This document shows positions 56,631-64,000 of a DNA stretch of 64,000 nt, piece by piece. The position numbers and the translations under genes were made by a program. The notes below the pieces were generated by a model. The model did no database searches. It saw only the letters and a list, made by a program, of their open reading frames with translations, and was not told where the DNA came from. The stretch comes from Sphingobacterium paludis. GTDB taxonomy: Bacteria; Bacteroidota; Bacteroidia; Sphingobacteriales; Sphingobacteriaceae. The first letter of the stretch is position 1. Each line of letters opens with the position of its first letter. The stretch is taken from NCBI RefSeq assembly GCF_004364125.1, contig NZ_SNZV01000010.1, positions 59,650-123,649 of the forward strand, in the 5' to 3' direction.

Positions 56631-56960
56631 CATCAGCCAACCCCTAAAACATAAAAAGCCCGAATTTCGTCGAGCTTTTTTGTCGGGGTGGCAGGATTGC
56701 TTCAGCCGCACATGTCCCGCACCTAAGCCTGAATCTCCTGCGGATCGAACCACGGTTCTCATCAGCCAACCCCTAAAACATAAAAAGCCCGACTTTCGTC
56801 GAGCTTTTTGTGTCGGGGTGGCAGGATTGCTTCAGCCGCACATGTCCCGCACCTAAGCCTGAATCTCCTGCGGATCGAACCACGGTTCTCATCAGCCAAC
56901 CCCTAAAACATAAAAAGCCCGACTTTCGTCGAGCTTTTTGTGTCGGGGTGGCAGGATTTG
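56631..56960. repeat. 130-bp tandem repeat, about 2.5 copies, carrying tRNA 3' ends
   Basis: Units start at 56631, 56760 and 56890 and differ by a few bases. Each contains, on the minus strand, the 3' terminal part of a tRNA (ending CCTGCCACCCCGACA), then a hairpin AAAGCTCGACGAAAGTCGGGCTTTTT. The tRNA-end core TGTCGGGGTGGCAGGATT occurs at 56681-56698, 56811-56828 and 56941-56958. The sequence between cores does not fold into a full tRNA. I interpret the array as stacked att sites. Confidence 0.8.
56941..56960 (-). other. Probable att site: 3' end of a tRNA-Pro-like gene
   Basis: The minus strand reads CAAATCCTGCCACCCCGACA, the T-loop 3' half, acceptor strand and discriminator of a tRNA ending in CCCCGACA, as in tRNA-Pro from memory. 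The sequence to the right is unrelated to tRNA, while a terminator-like hairpin lies to the left. This is the pattern left when an element integrates in a tRNA 3' end, with the intact tRNA expected at the other end of the element, beyond the right edge. Confidence 0.55.
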
Positions 56961-57532
56961 TCACCTCCCTTTTATATCGTTAATTATATGGCCGATACAC
57001 TCTAAAATATTAAGATAGGTAACCGAATAGGTCTCTTTAAATCTATGCTGCTTAATAGCATATTGTATTTTCTTGCCATAATACTCTACAATCATTCAAT
57101 GTACCTTGTTGATATGAAGATATAAAAAATATTGAACAATAAAATCTTATTTCGCAGAAATAGTTCACTAAATCAATTCCGTAAACAATCAAAGAAAAGA
57201 GAATTCAAATATGCGCGGTTAGATTTCGAGATCGACAACTTAACAGTTGGAAATCACTTCGGTTACGAGCTAAATCTACAAACGAGTTAAACCTAGACGA
57301 TGCGATTGGTGCAAATTACAGAAGTTCTTAAAAGCAACTGCTCCTAGGATCTATGACGATCAAAAAAGCTGCTCGCCACGAGAAGTATCACTTGCTATGA
57401 GTCCTATCTTTTTCATACGCATCTACTATTTCTTTTCTTGCAGACAGAAATTGCCTCTATCCCTGATTATAAAACTACATTAATAATCGTAGCTGTTTTC
57501 GGGGAAGATTACACAATTAGTAAACTTTCTGG
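56961..57532. other. Intergenic region right of the att-like repeat
   Basis: 572 bp of AT-rich sequence without a supported gene. A minus-strand stretch reading MKKIGLIASDTSRGEQLF near 57390 is too short to interpret. No integrase gene is found at this boundary. Confidence 0.4.
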
Positions 57533-58696
57533 TTATTCTATCTCAAAGATGGCCTGGATACCCACAGATGAACCAACAGGTAAGGAGTAAGCTCCCGAAG
57601 TATTACGCGTGTGTTTTCCTTTTTCTCCGAAAATCTCTACCGTTAAATCTGAAGCGGCATTCATCAAAGCAGCGTGATTGGTATACGTGTCGTTCGTATT
57701 GAAAGTACCGATAAGTTGTACACATCGTTTTACCCTGTTCAGATCCCCACCGGTAGCTTCTTTCAGGATAGCAATAATGTTGAGCATCGTAACTTTCGTT
57801 GCTTCCTTTACCTGTTCTTCCGTTACATCGATACCCACTTTGCCAGGATTGAATATTTTACCGTCTTTCAGAGCCACCTGATTGATAAACACTAGATTTC
57901 CGGAACGGACAAACAATTCATAATTTCCCACGGCTTTAGGCAACGCCGGCAAAATGATGTTCTTTTGTTTCAAAACCTGATTGATATCTGTTGTATTTTC
58001 CACGATGTTTGAAGATTTGATAGGTTCGCTTGATTTTGTTCCTCCTAATGCAAATGCAACTTTTGCAAAATTTTTGCCTTGCAGTTCGGCTAAATAACGC
58101 TCACTTTTACTCGGTCTTTCCACAGATTTCAATGAGGCAAGGCTTGTAGTTCCCAATACCGAATTTCCCTGAGGAATGTTTTTATCAATGTTTTCATAGC
58201 CACTGATACCATTTGAAACCAATACCATTCCGTGCACAGCCAGCGTATTCCAAAATGCCTGTAGCGCCAATTCTTTTCCCGCACCGCTGCCGGCAGACAT
58301 AAACACGGTAGCAGGTTTCCCTTCCAAAGCGTGTTTGCTCCATAGGTCTATCGTTTTTGCTATAAACTCAATCATTGCTGTACTGATATTGCCAAAGTAA
58401 ACCGGCGAACCAAAAGCAATACCGTCATAAGTTGCCAGTTCCTCAACTGAAGCTATCGGGACATCTTTTAATTTGGGATTGGTGGAAGCCTTAACCTGTT
58501 TGATAACCGCACGGACTTTTTTATCATTCTCTATGCCTTTGGCAACCTCTTTTGCCAATTCGTAGGTTCCGCCATTATCAGAGTGAAAAAGGATCAGAAC
58601 CTTAGTTCCATATTCTTGCGCCATCATTGTATTTGTTATAAATGTGAAAACTATAAGTGTCAAAAAACTGCAAAACTTTTTCATTTTTTTTAGCAT
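57533..58696 (-). CDS. Exported flavodoxin-RidA fusion protein
   Basis: The 387-residue protein has a signal peptide (TFITNTMMAQ). Residues 30-200 form a WrbA-like flavodoxin domain: VLILFHSDNGGTYELAKEVA (phosphate loop) and AFGSPVYFGNISTAMIEFIA. Residues 250-387 are a RidA/YjgF domain: LVFINQVALKDGKIFNPGKV, LKEATGGDLNRVKRCVQLIG and SLPVGSSVGIQAIFEIE. Flavodoxin domains bind FMN; RidA-type domains hydrolyse enamines/imines or bind small ligands. Combining the two in an exported protein is unusual. A divergent AraC gene starts 69 bp away. The Met at residue 5 is an alternative start. A reductase with an imine-handling partner domain is one reading. Confidence 0.82.
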   Translation of the reverse strand: MLKKMKKFCSFLTLIVFTFITNTMMAQEYGTKVLILFHSDNGGTYELAKEVAKGIENDKKVRAVIKQVKASTNPKLKDVPIASVEELATYDGIAFGSPVYFGNISTAMIEFIAKTIDLWSKHALEGKPATVFMSAGSGAGKELALQAFWNTLAVHGMVLVSNGISGYENIDKNIPQGNSVLGTTSLASLKSVERPSKSERYLAELQGKNFAKVAFALGGTKSSEPIKSSNIVENTTDINQVLKQKNIILPALPKAVGNYELFVRSGNLVFINQVALKDGKIFNPGKVGIDVTEEQVKEATKVTMLNIIAILKEATGGDLNRVKRCVQLIGTFNTNDTYTNHAALMNAASDLTVEIFGEKGKHTRNTSGAYSLPVGSSVGIQAIFEIE

Positions 58697-58731
58697 AAAT
58701 TACACAGTAAAATTACAAATGACGTTTTTAT

Positions 58732-58739
58732 TATCTTTG
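58732..58739 (+). promoter_or_regulatory. Bacteroidota -7 box for the AraC gene
   Basis: TATCTTTG matches TAnnTTTG and lies 26 bp before the ATG at 58766, in the 69-bp divergent gap with the flavodoxin-RidA gene. Confidence 0.55.
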
Positions 58740-58765
58740 CCAAAAGCTATATACAAAACGACAAT

Positions 58766-59551
58766 ATGAAATGTGGGTTGAATGAGACAAGTGAAGGTCA
58801 TTATGTGGATAATATCTTGACAGATGCCTATGTGTGGTATGAAAAGGATTGGCAGCACGATGAATACGAGCATACCCACCAAAGGTACCAGTTGACCTTC
58901 GTAGAGGAAGGATATCAATATTTCCATATTGAAGAGAAAATATATCTCGTTCCGCAAAATCATGTTATCTGGATACCGTCTTCTAAAGTACACCGGACAA
59001 CTTCAGAAGCTAAAACCGTCAACCTGATGCTTCTATTGTTCAGAACGGTTCCTGAGCTTGACTTTTATCGAAAAGTGCATGTTTTTTCCGCACCTGCTGT
59101 CTTAAGGGAAATGTTGCTGTATGCTTCTAAGTGGAGCAAGCTCTTAAATGAAGGTGAGGAAAAATGTGTTTTTATAAAAGCAATGCTCCATAGCCTTCCT
59201 TATTTCTGCGAGGAAAACAGTTCTTTGCAAATTCCTGCTCCTGCCGATAGCCGTCTGATACCGGTTTGTAACCATATCAACACAAATTATCAATATAAAT
59301 TTCAGATAGATAAGCTTGCAGATATGGCAAAAATGTCCGTGAGAAGTTTGCAAAGGATATTTAAACAGCAAACAGGCATTAGTCTACAAAAATATACGCA
59401 GTTGATCCGGATACTGAAGAGCATAGAACTGATGGATACGAACCAATATACGCTAAGTCAGATTGCCGCACTGGTTGGTTACAAGAGCTTATCAGCATTT
59501 ACTTTTTCTTATTCATCGATTATGAAGACCGGTCCTAAATTAAAAAAATGA
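58766..59551 (+). CDS. AraC family transcriptional regulator
   Basis: The 261-residue protein has an N-terminal cupin (about 25-110; HDEYEHTHQRYQLTFVEEGY, NHVIWIPSSKVHRT) and a C-terminal AraC domain (about 165-261; DKLADMAKMSVRSLQRIFKQ, LSQIAALVGYKSLSAFTFSY). The cupin has the His-rich pattern of the small-molecule sensing group. It is divergent from the flavodoxin-RidA gene and probably controls it. The last helix ends slightly early (SIMKTGPKLKK in place of the usual TGxSPxxYR), so the C-terminus may be altered. Confidence 0.9.
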   Translation: MKCGLNETSEGHYVDNILTDAYVWYEKDWQHDEYEHTHQRYQLTFVEEGYQYFHIEEKIYLVPQNHVIWIPSSKVHRTTSEAKTVNLMLLLFRTVPELDFYRKVHVFSAPAVLREMLLYASKWSKLLNEGEEKCVFIKAMLHSLPYFCEENSSLQIPAPADSRLIPVCNHINTNYQYKFQIDKLADMAKMSVRSLQRIFKQQTGISLQKYTQLIRILKSIELMDTNQYTLSQIAALVGYKSLSAFTFSYSSIMKTGPKLKK

Positions 59552-59668
59552 TCGATCTGTTTGTTCAGAGTTATTTCGATGGCCTAAAAAAGCAGTTAGT
59601 TCAATTTGACATGCCACAGCCAAAAAGTTGAGAATCACGTCAGCTATAGAAAACGTTAACGGTAGTTA

Positions 59669-60208
59669 TTATTCTTTAACATCCCGGATTTTTTTTGCTG
59701 GATTGCCTGCAAAAATTGAATTTTCGGGAACATCTTTCGTAACAACAGAACCTGCTGCAATAATCGAATTATCGCCGATCTTTATCCCTCCGAGTATTAC
59801 ACAATGTCCCCCGATCCAGACATCGTTTCCAATTGTAATGGGTCTTGCAAAACCTGTTTTATATCGGTAAATCGGTTCAATATTGTGCCCTGCTGTATAA
59901 ATCCCTACATTTGGTGCAATTAAGCAATTATTTCCGATTCTGACTTCTGCCATATCAAGGATAGTACAATTGAATCCTGCATAAAAATTATCCCCGACGT
60001 GTATATTACTGCCTAAATCGCAATGAAAATTATGCTCAACGGAAATTCCACTTCCTATTGTTCCAAAAAGTTCCTTTAAGATCTCCTTTTTATCTATTGT
60101 GTTTTCATAATCTATTGAATTAAACCTTTGAAGAAGTTTACCTGCTTTAATGAAACTTTTTCTTAGATTTTCGTCATTTCTGATATATTCAATTCTATCC
60201 GTATTCAT
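59669..60208 (-). CDS. Sugar O-acetyltransferase (maltose/galactoside type)
   Basis: The 179-residue protein has a left-handed beta-helix of hexapeptide repeats: FHCDLGSNIHVGDNFYAGFN, MAEVRIGNNCLIAPNVGIYT, the catalytic His in TAGHNIEP, PITIGNDVWIGGHCVILGGI and IIAAGSVVTKDVPENSIFAG followed by NPAKKIR. This is the LacA/Maa family, which transfers acetyl from acetyl-CoA to sugars, in the cytoplasm as trimers. It is a single gene in the accessory region. Its natural acceptor cannot be read from sequence. Confidence 0.92.
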   Translation of the reverse strand: MNTDRIEYIRNDENLRKSFIKAGKLLQRFNSIDYENTIDKKEILKELFGTIGSGISVEHNFHCDLGSNIHVGDNFYAGFNCTILDMAEVRIGNNCLIAPNVGIYTAGHNIEPIYRYKTGFARPITIGNDVWIGGHCVILGGIKIGDNSIIAAGSVVTKDVPENSIFAGNPAKKIRDVKE

Positions 60209-60384
60209 ATGATTTGCTTAGTTTTTCCTAAAAATACTATAAATTGTGGAATTTCAAAATACTCCTCGTCACACCGCTCGGCACCCCGGCGACACAGACC
60301 GATATCCCCCAGAAAATACAATGGTATCCGGCAATCCGATATACTCACGTAGTGGAATTGCAACTTAAAAGTGGAGACTTTTTA

Positions 60385-60495
60385 TGCTGCAATTCCAGTT
60401 TCAAAACTTCCAACTATTTCTGCAGGCTTTTTCGCAAAGTCTACGGCCTCAGTCCTCTGGAGTACCGAAAGCAATCCTGTAACAAACTATTGTGA
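60385..60495 (+). pseudogene. AraC C-terminal fragment
   Basis: A plus-strand frame ends with SFKTSNYFCRLFRKVYGLSP and LEYRKQSCNKLL, the second helix-turn-helix of an AraC regulator. Only about 35 residues of the domain remain; the sequence before it in the same frame is not AraC-like. It is a remnant of a deleted regulator in the decayed accessory region. Confidence 0.6.
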
Positions 60496-60782
60496 TACCT
60501 GAACCGGTAGTTTCGTCTCGAACAAACGTAACTTAGCTTCACCCCGCTACCCCCAAAGATTATGTCTTAGGCTTAAAGTGAACAGAACATAGCATCCTAC
60601 GGCCATTCTGCTACAAAAAAACTTTCATTTTGTCCGACTTGTGCTATCATTACGACCGAACTTTGTATTATAATCGATACACTTTTACTGCAAGTACTGG
60701 AAAAATTGATTATAGTATAAAGCTAAGATAATATTTATATAAGAGTCTTGGTTCGGGAATAGACATTTTAAAGTTCAAGAAT

Positions 60783-61208
60783 ATGAAAACAATGATCCTT
60801 ACCGCCATCATTTTCCTATCCATATTTGTTGCCAGAGGACAGCAGAATCTGTCCTATTCTTACGATGGTGCGGGAAATCGCATCAGCCGAACTATTGTAG
60901 TCGACAGTCAGAATATGTCCACGGATGTGGTCCTGGAAGAACGAACCTACGTTGATTCCTTAGGAGGAAAGCAAATCCGGATTACGTCTACTCTTAAAGA
61001 TACGAAGCTGTTAGTTGATATAAAAGATAGCCAATTTACTTTCAAAGGACGATATTCCATATCAAATAGAAACGGTAAGGTGATTAAAAATAAAACTCTG
61101 CATGCGAAAGCTACATCCATATGTCTAAATTCGTTACCAAGCGGAGACTATACCTTAAAGCTGTCCTCCGAAACCCATACATCTATCTGGAATCTTCGAA
61201 AATTGTAA
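60783..61208 (+). CDS. Small secreted protein with RHS-like start and possible sorting tail
   Basis: The 141-residue protein has a signal peptide (MKTMILTAIIFLSIFVARGQ). Directly after it comes LSYSYDGAGNRISRTIVV, which resembles the YD-repeat motif of RHS proteins. The C-terminal 75 residues read like a type IX sorting domain: FKGRYSISNRNGKVIKNKTL, SICLNSLPSGDYTLKLSSET, and a basic end NLRKL. It lies 17 bp before a broken RHS-type gene, which suggests a joint system. The function is unknown; it may be an accessory secreted with the RHS protein. Confidence 0.6.
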   Translation: MKTMILTAIIFLSIFVARGQQNLSYSYDGAGNRISRTIVVDSQNMSTDVVLEERTYVDSLGGKQIRITSTLKDTKLLVDIKDSQFTFKGRYSISNRNGKVIKNKTLHAKATSICLNSLPSGDYTLKLSSETHTSIWNLRKL

Positions 61209-61225
61209 ACCAAGAACCATTTGTT

Positions 61226-61648
61226 ATGAAAGCATTATCTACGCTCATTCTATCCCTGATTATTTGCACTAAATTTGTGCTGGCTCAAGAGACAAATATC
61301 GATACCCTAAAAAATATTCCCGATTTTGAAAAATAGACTGATGAGCAGATTGCCCAGTGGGAAGACTCCCTACAGAAAGCACTGTACCCCGAACCTACCA
61401 TACAATTTATGCCGGAAGAGGTGGTACAGGCCCTGCAGACCGCCCCAAAGGCCAAAGGCGCGCCCGTGGCATTCAACAATAACCATGTACCGAACTCTTA
61501 CCCTGTTGATACGACTAAAGATGTAGGCGAGATTCCGATGTCTTCATCCTCGACACCCACTGGGGCCAAGATGTACACTGTGCCCATTGAAATTGCGCCC
61601 GGGAGGCAGGGCTTTCAGCCGCAGAGTTGTAAATCTATTGCAGGATAA
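61226..61648 (+). pseudogene. Broken RHS/SpvB-type gene (stop codon and truncation)
   Basis: A signal peptide (MKALSTLILSLIICTKFVLA) and 16 residues are followed by an in-frame TAG at 61334. The same frame then continues for 103 codons (TDEQIAQWEDSLQKALYPEP, AFNNNHVPNSYPVDTTKDVG) to MYTVPIEIAPGRQGFQPQ. That segment is the conserved start of SpvB/RHS shell proteins, normally followed by about 1000 residues. Here it stops after SCKSIAG, where sequence resembling an insertion-sequence end begins. The gene is therefore interrupted twice. Confidence 0.7.
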
Positions 61649-61681
61649 TCATTAAAAATGTGTAAACCTATTTCAGGACAA
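61628..61681. mobile_element. Possible IS21-type end remnant
   Basis: Two direct repeats, TGTAAATCTATTGCAGGA (from 61628) and TGTAAACCTATTTCAGGA (from 61661), lie 33 bp apart and begin exactly where the RHS-type gene loses similarity. Multiple tandem end repeats starting with TGT are typical of IS21-family ends. No istA or istB gene is present in the window, so this would be a solo end. Confidence 0.35.
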
Positions 61682-61750
61682 GACAATAGAGCAAGCGGAA
61701 GTTGGGCAGGGCCCTACTTTGCTTGCCGTATGCGCTGCAAACGGACTTTA

Positions 61751-61823
61751 GGGTATCCTCCGGGGATACCCTTTGCACTTCTTTAAACTGCTTAGGCGGT
61801 TTTTGGTATACCGTTCGGTATAC
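61751..61823 (+). terminator. Two perfect hairpins before the HTH gene
   Basis: GGGTATCC/GGATACCC with a 5-nt loop (61751-61771) and GTATACCG-TT-CGGTATAC (61806-61823). The second has only a 2-nt loop on paper and is better seen as a palindromic binding site. They lie 122-195 bp before the HTH gene. Confidence 0.4.
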
Positions 61824-61945
61824 TCTTTAAGTTGCATTCTTAACTGCAGGATCATTTAGAGCCAATTTATGCCTCTCTGCGACAGATCTTTGACCTATTA
61901 AATCTCCTTTTTAGATTGCCTGAACATCAATAAAGAGGAATATTT

Positions 61946-62218
61946 ATGCAAATTGATCATGTTACAAGAGAAGATTTCATGGAGCTTAAGGCGCTCCTGA
62001 TCGAAATCAAAGAGTCGTTAAACGGAAAGGTTTCAAAACAGGAAGATAAAACTTGGCTGAAAAGCGTCGAGGTTCGAAAGTTATTGGGTATATCCCCAGG
62101 CACGTTGCAGAACCTACGTGTCAACGGTTCGCTACCATTCCGTAAGATCGGTGGAAGCATGTATTACAAACTATCCGATATCCATCAGCTTATGGAAGGA
62201 GGCGATGATGGAAAATAG
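61946..62218 (+). CDS. Excisionase-like helix-turn-helix protein
   Basis: The 90-residue protein has an N-terminal coiled segment and a MerR/HTH_17-type DNA-binding domain: VEVRKLLGISPGTLQNLRVN followed by GSLPFRKIGGSMYYKLSDIH. Such proteins are standard cargo of Bacteroidota integrative conjugative elements and often sit near mobilisation genes; some act as excision factors. Its 3' end overlaps the next gene, so the two form an operon. This supports an integrated element in this part of the window. Confidence 0.85.
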   Translation: MQIDHVTREDFMELKALLIEIKESLNGKVSKQEDKTWLKSVEVRKLLGISPGTLQNLRVNGSLPFRKIGGSMYYKLSDIHQLMEGGDDGK

Positions 62219-62519
62219 TCAAGCGATCAAGCATTACGGCGATTTCCGTAGCTATTATCAAATGGTTTGTGAAAAGGGAGAGTTATCTCCGTTACACATT
62301 AGTTTCATGCTGGGATTGTTCTTCTTTCACGACGGACTGTTGTTTTCATCACCTTTTCGTGCAAGCAGGCGAAAGCTGATGAAGTATTCCGGGATCAGGA
62401 GTGTAACGACCTATCATAAATGTTTGAGCCATCTTATCGCGAAAGGCTATCTAGAATATCGGCCTTCATGGCATCCGACAAAAGCCAGTGAGTTTCGGTT
62501 TGTGTTGGCTACCAATTAA
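62208..62519 (+). CDS. Small winged-helix-like hypothetical protein of a mobile element
   Basis: A strong ribosome site (GGAAGGAGG) precedes two adjacent ATG codons at 62205/62208, so the long upstream extension of the frame is not used. The 103-residue product (MENSQAIKHYGDFRSYYQMV) contains FRASRRKLMKYSGIRSVTTY and HKCLSHLIAKGYLEYRPSWH, which look like a winged-helix recognition unit and wing. It overlaps the HTH gene by 11 bp. Such pairs are common in Bacteroidota integrative elements. The role is unknown. Confidence 0.7.
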   Translation: MENSQAIKHYGDFRSYYQMVCEKGELSPLHISFMLGLFFFHDGLLFSSPFRASRRKLMKYSGIRSVTTYHKCLSHLIAKGYLEYRPSWHPTKASEFRFVLATN

Positions 62520-62582
62520 TATATTGGGTTATACGTTGCTCCCATCATCTCCGCACCGACAAATTTCCCTCGCTTTGGAAAA

Positions 62583-62622
62583 GGACAAGGGCATGCAAAC
62601 GTTCTGCGAACGCCCTTGATCC
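62583..62622. other. Hairpin in the gap before the AbiEii gene
   Basis: GGACAAGGGC pairs with GCCCTTGATCC (one bulge) around a 19-nt loop, between two similar stretches (CCTCGCTTTGG and CCTCGCTTGCGG). It has no U tract. It could be a structured leader or a leftover element feature. Confidence 0.35.
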
Positions 62623-62775
62623 AAGTTCCCCTCGCTTGCGGTTAAGTAGCCTAAGCGGAATTTATGGTAAGTTCTGTTCTAATCAATTTTTTTTGCTTGA
62701 CATTCGCTGCCAAATTAATACCAAGACGACCACTTGTCTAACAACCTCCCTACCCAAGCTTATTTTTCCAAAAAA

Positions 62776-63462
62776 ATGGCTATGCTACACAAGGAAACGG
62801 TAAGCAGGGAAATGTGGGATCTCTTACAAAAGCTGATGAGCGATGAGAAACTGAACAATTTTACACTGGTCGGCGGTACAGCACTTTCGCTTAGAATAGG
62901 CCATAGGCTATCGGTGGATATTGATCTATTCACTGCTAGGGATTTTGATGCTGAGAAATTACTGGTATACCTTAGGGAAACCTACGGCGCCAGCGATAGT
63001 AAAACTTTTAACAATACGGTGCTGACCTATATCGACGATATCAAGGTTGACCTATTGAAGCACGATTATCAAAATGTGGTGCCGCCTGACACCCGTGACG
63101 GCATAAGGCTAGCATCCAAGGAAGATATTGGAGCCATGAAACTTCATGCAATCTTCCAAAGCGGCGATAGGCTAAAGGATTTTGTAGATATGTACTTTTT
63201 GCTTGATCATGCGCCTTTGAAAAACTATCTGGACGCGTATGAACGGAAATACAACGGCTCACCGGATCTCGCAAAATATGCGCTCACCTATTTTGACAAT
63301 ATTCGAAGGGAATACAACGTATCGATATTGAAGGGGAAGGAATGCAGCTGGGATACCATGGCGCAACGACTCCGAAAAGCCGCCATGGATCCAAAAATGG
63401 ACTTCGCAAAACGAAGACTACCTCTAAAAACAAAGCCGCCAAAACGCGGACGAGGACTCTAA
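62776..63462 (+). CDS. AbiEii/AbiGii-type nucleotidyltransferase
   Basis: The frame opens with a TTG at 62734, but ATG 62776 (or 62782) fits family N-termini (MLHKETVSREMWDLL). From 62776 the protein has 228 residues. The nucleotidyltransferase core is clear: VGGTALSLRIGHRLSVDIDL with Gly33-Gly34 and Asp48/Asp50, then the third acidic region IDDIKVDLLKHDY. AbiEii-type enzymes are toxins of type IV toxin-antitoxin and phage-abortive systems, modifying tRNA in studied cases. No AbiEi antitoxin precedes it; a DUF6922 gene follows 41 bp downstream. Confidence 0.85.
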   Translation: MAMLHKETVSREMWDLLQKLMSDEKLNNFTLVGGTALSLRIGHRLSVDIDLFTARDFDAEKLLVYLRETYGASDSKTFNNTVLTYIDDIKVDLLKHDYQNVVPPDTRDGIRLASKEDIGAMKLHAIFQSGDRLKDFVDMYFLLDHAPLKNYLDAYERKYNGSPDLAKYALTYFDNIRREYNVSILKGKECSWDTMAQRLRKAAMDPKMDFAKRRLPLKTKPPKRGRGL

Positions 63463-63503
63463 ATCTATTAGGATAAAAGCATGAAAATTGGTAAATTTAG
63501 GCT

Positions 63504-63821
63504 ATGGAAAAGTTTGACAACAATTCAGATAAACCCAACATCCACCCCAAGTTCTTTTGGGATACGGATGTGGAAAGTCTTGACTGGCAAAAGGCATACC
63601 TTTCCGTTATAGCGCGAATTATAGAGCGAGGGGGACAGAAAGAGATTGATGAACTTTTGCGTTTTTATGGACGAGGCAAAGTGCTCGCTGCCCTAAGAAA
63701 TGAGATCTACTTCCTACCGGATCACGGCATCGAAAGTGCCGTCGCATTTTTCCCTGAACTGAAAAAAGAACAAATGTATTGCTATCTCAATAGAAAGAAC
63801 AAAAGCTACAACTGGATATAA
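63504..63821 (+). CDS. DUF6922-like small protein, possible antitoxin partner
   Basis: The 105-residue protein matches the DUF6922 pattern from memory: HPKFFWDTDVESLDWQKAYL, ARIIERGGQKEIDELLRFYG, ALRNEIYFLPDHGIESAVAF, and a C-terminal YNWI. The fold is probably all-alpha. It follows the AbiEii-type gene by 41 bp, and similar pairs are seen in Bacteroidota mobile elements, so it may be the antitoxin or a regulator. The order (toxin first) is the reverse of classical abiEi-abiEii. Role inferred. Confidence 0.7.
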   Translation: MEKFDNNSDKPNIHPKFFWDTDVESLDWQKAYLSVIARIIERGGQKEIDELLRFYGRGKVLAALRNEIYFLPDHGIESAVAFFPELKKEQMYCYLNRKNKSYNWI

Positions 63822-64000
63822 TTCTCAGATTATTTTCTATTTTTAAAGTCCATTACTTCCGAGGTGGTGACCTCCAAACCCTCAGCCGGTAGACTTACCT
63901 GTTTTTGAAGCCTTCCCATTTTTCAAACATTGAATAAATATAAAAATACGCATTAAGAAACTAAATATTCTTTAGCGTATAACCACGGACTTAGTCCATT
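63822..64000. other. Right-edge sequence, no gene supported
   Basis: A minus-strand frame of 29 codons (MGRLQKQVSLPAEGLEVTTS and on, about 63832-63921) is too short to call. GGACTTAGTCC near the edge is an interrupted inverted repeat. Confidence 0.3.

Noticed and set aside
56631..56960. A CRISPR array or set of tRNA genes in the 130-bp repeat
   Set aside because: There are too few units, no spacers, and the sequence between the tRNA 3' ends does not form a cloverleaf; only the last 18-20 nt match a tRNA.

Overview
The window looks like a chromosome segment from a member of the Bacteroidota, most likely the family Sphingobacteriaceae. Evidence: two SusC/SusD pairs, many exported or lipoprotein glycan enzymes, a DUF3667 protein, a possible type IX sorting tail, and several copies of the Bacteroidota -7 promoter motif TAnnTTTG. 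No rRNA, complete tRNA or CRISPR array was found.

Layout. (1) 1-1809: start of a signal-peptide gene running off the left edge, a flavodoxin lipoprotein, and a divergent AraC regulator. (2) 2018-3553: a lone GH43 lipoprotein. (3) 3785-24891: a nine-gene minus-strand polysaccharide utilisation locus (PUL). In order of transcription: GH76, surface glycan-binding lipoprotein, GH76, SusC, SusD, DUF3823 lipoprotein, an unassigned TIM-barrel-like hydrolase, GH92, and a DUF4965/DUF5127-type protein. Two GH76 endo-alpha-1,6-mannanases plus a GH92 alpha-mannosidase point to yeast-type alpha-mannan or mannoprotein. A divergent gene encodes a one-component membrane regulator: ConA-like domain, Kelch-like propeller, one membrane helix, then a SARP-like winged helix. 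(4) 25366-26756: D-lactate dehydrogenase and a small frameshifted gene. (5) 26879-37949: a tight seven-gene operon carrying a complete 4-hydroxyproline to 2-oxoglutarate route, an APC permease and two peptidases, with an AraC regulator upstream; this fits use of collagen-type peptides. (6) 38468-53793: a second PUL-like block with a DUF5695 protein, SusC/SusD, a GH127/GH146-type arabinofuranosidase and two sulfatases.

(7) 53794 to the right edge is accessory sequence: AT-rich, sparse and partly decayed. At 56631-56960 a 130-bp tandem repeat carries three copies of the 3' end of a tRNA gene (probably tRNA-Pro) with a terminator-like hairpin. I read this as the att boundary of an integrated element lying to the right. 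To its right are an exported flavodoxin-RidA fusion with a divergent AraC gene, a sugar acetyltransferase, an AraC fragment, a small secreted protein next to a broken RHS gene, a possible IS21-type end, an excisionase-like HTH gene, a winged-helix-like gene and an AbiEii nucleotidyltransferase with a DUF6922 partner.

The most interesting items are the membrane Kelch/SARP regulator and its PUL, the unassigned hydrolase at 8831-11011, the hydroxyproline-peptide operon, and the tRNA-end repeat marking an island. All family names come from reading the translations; no database search was run.
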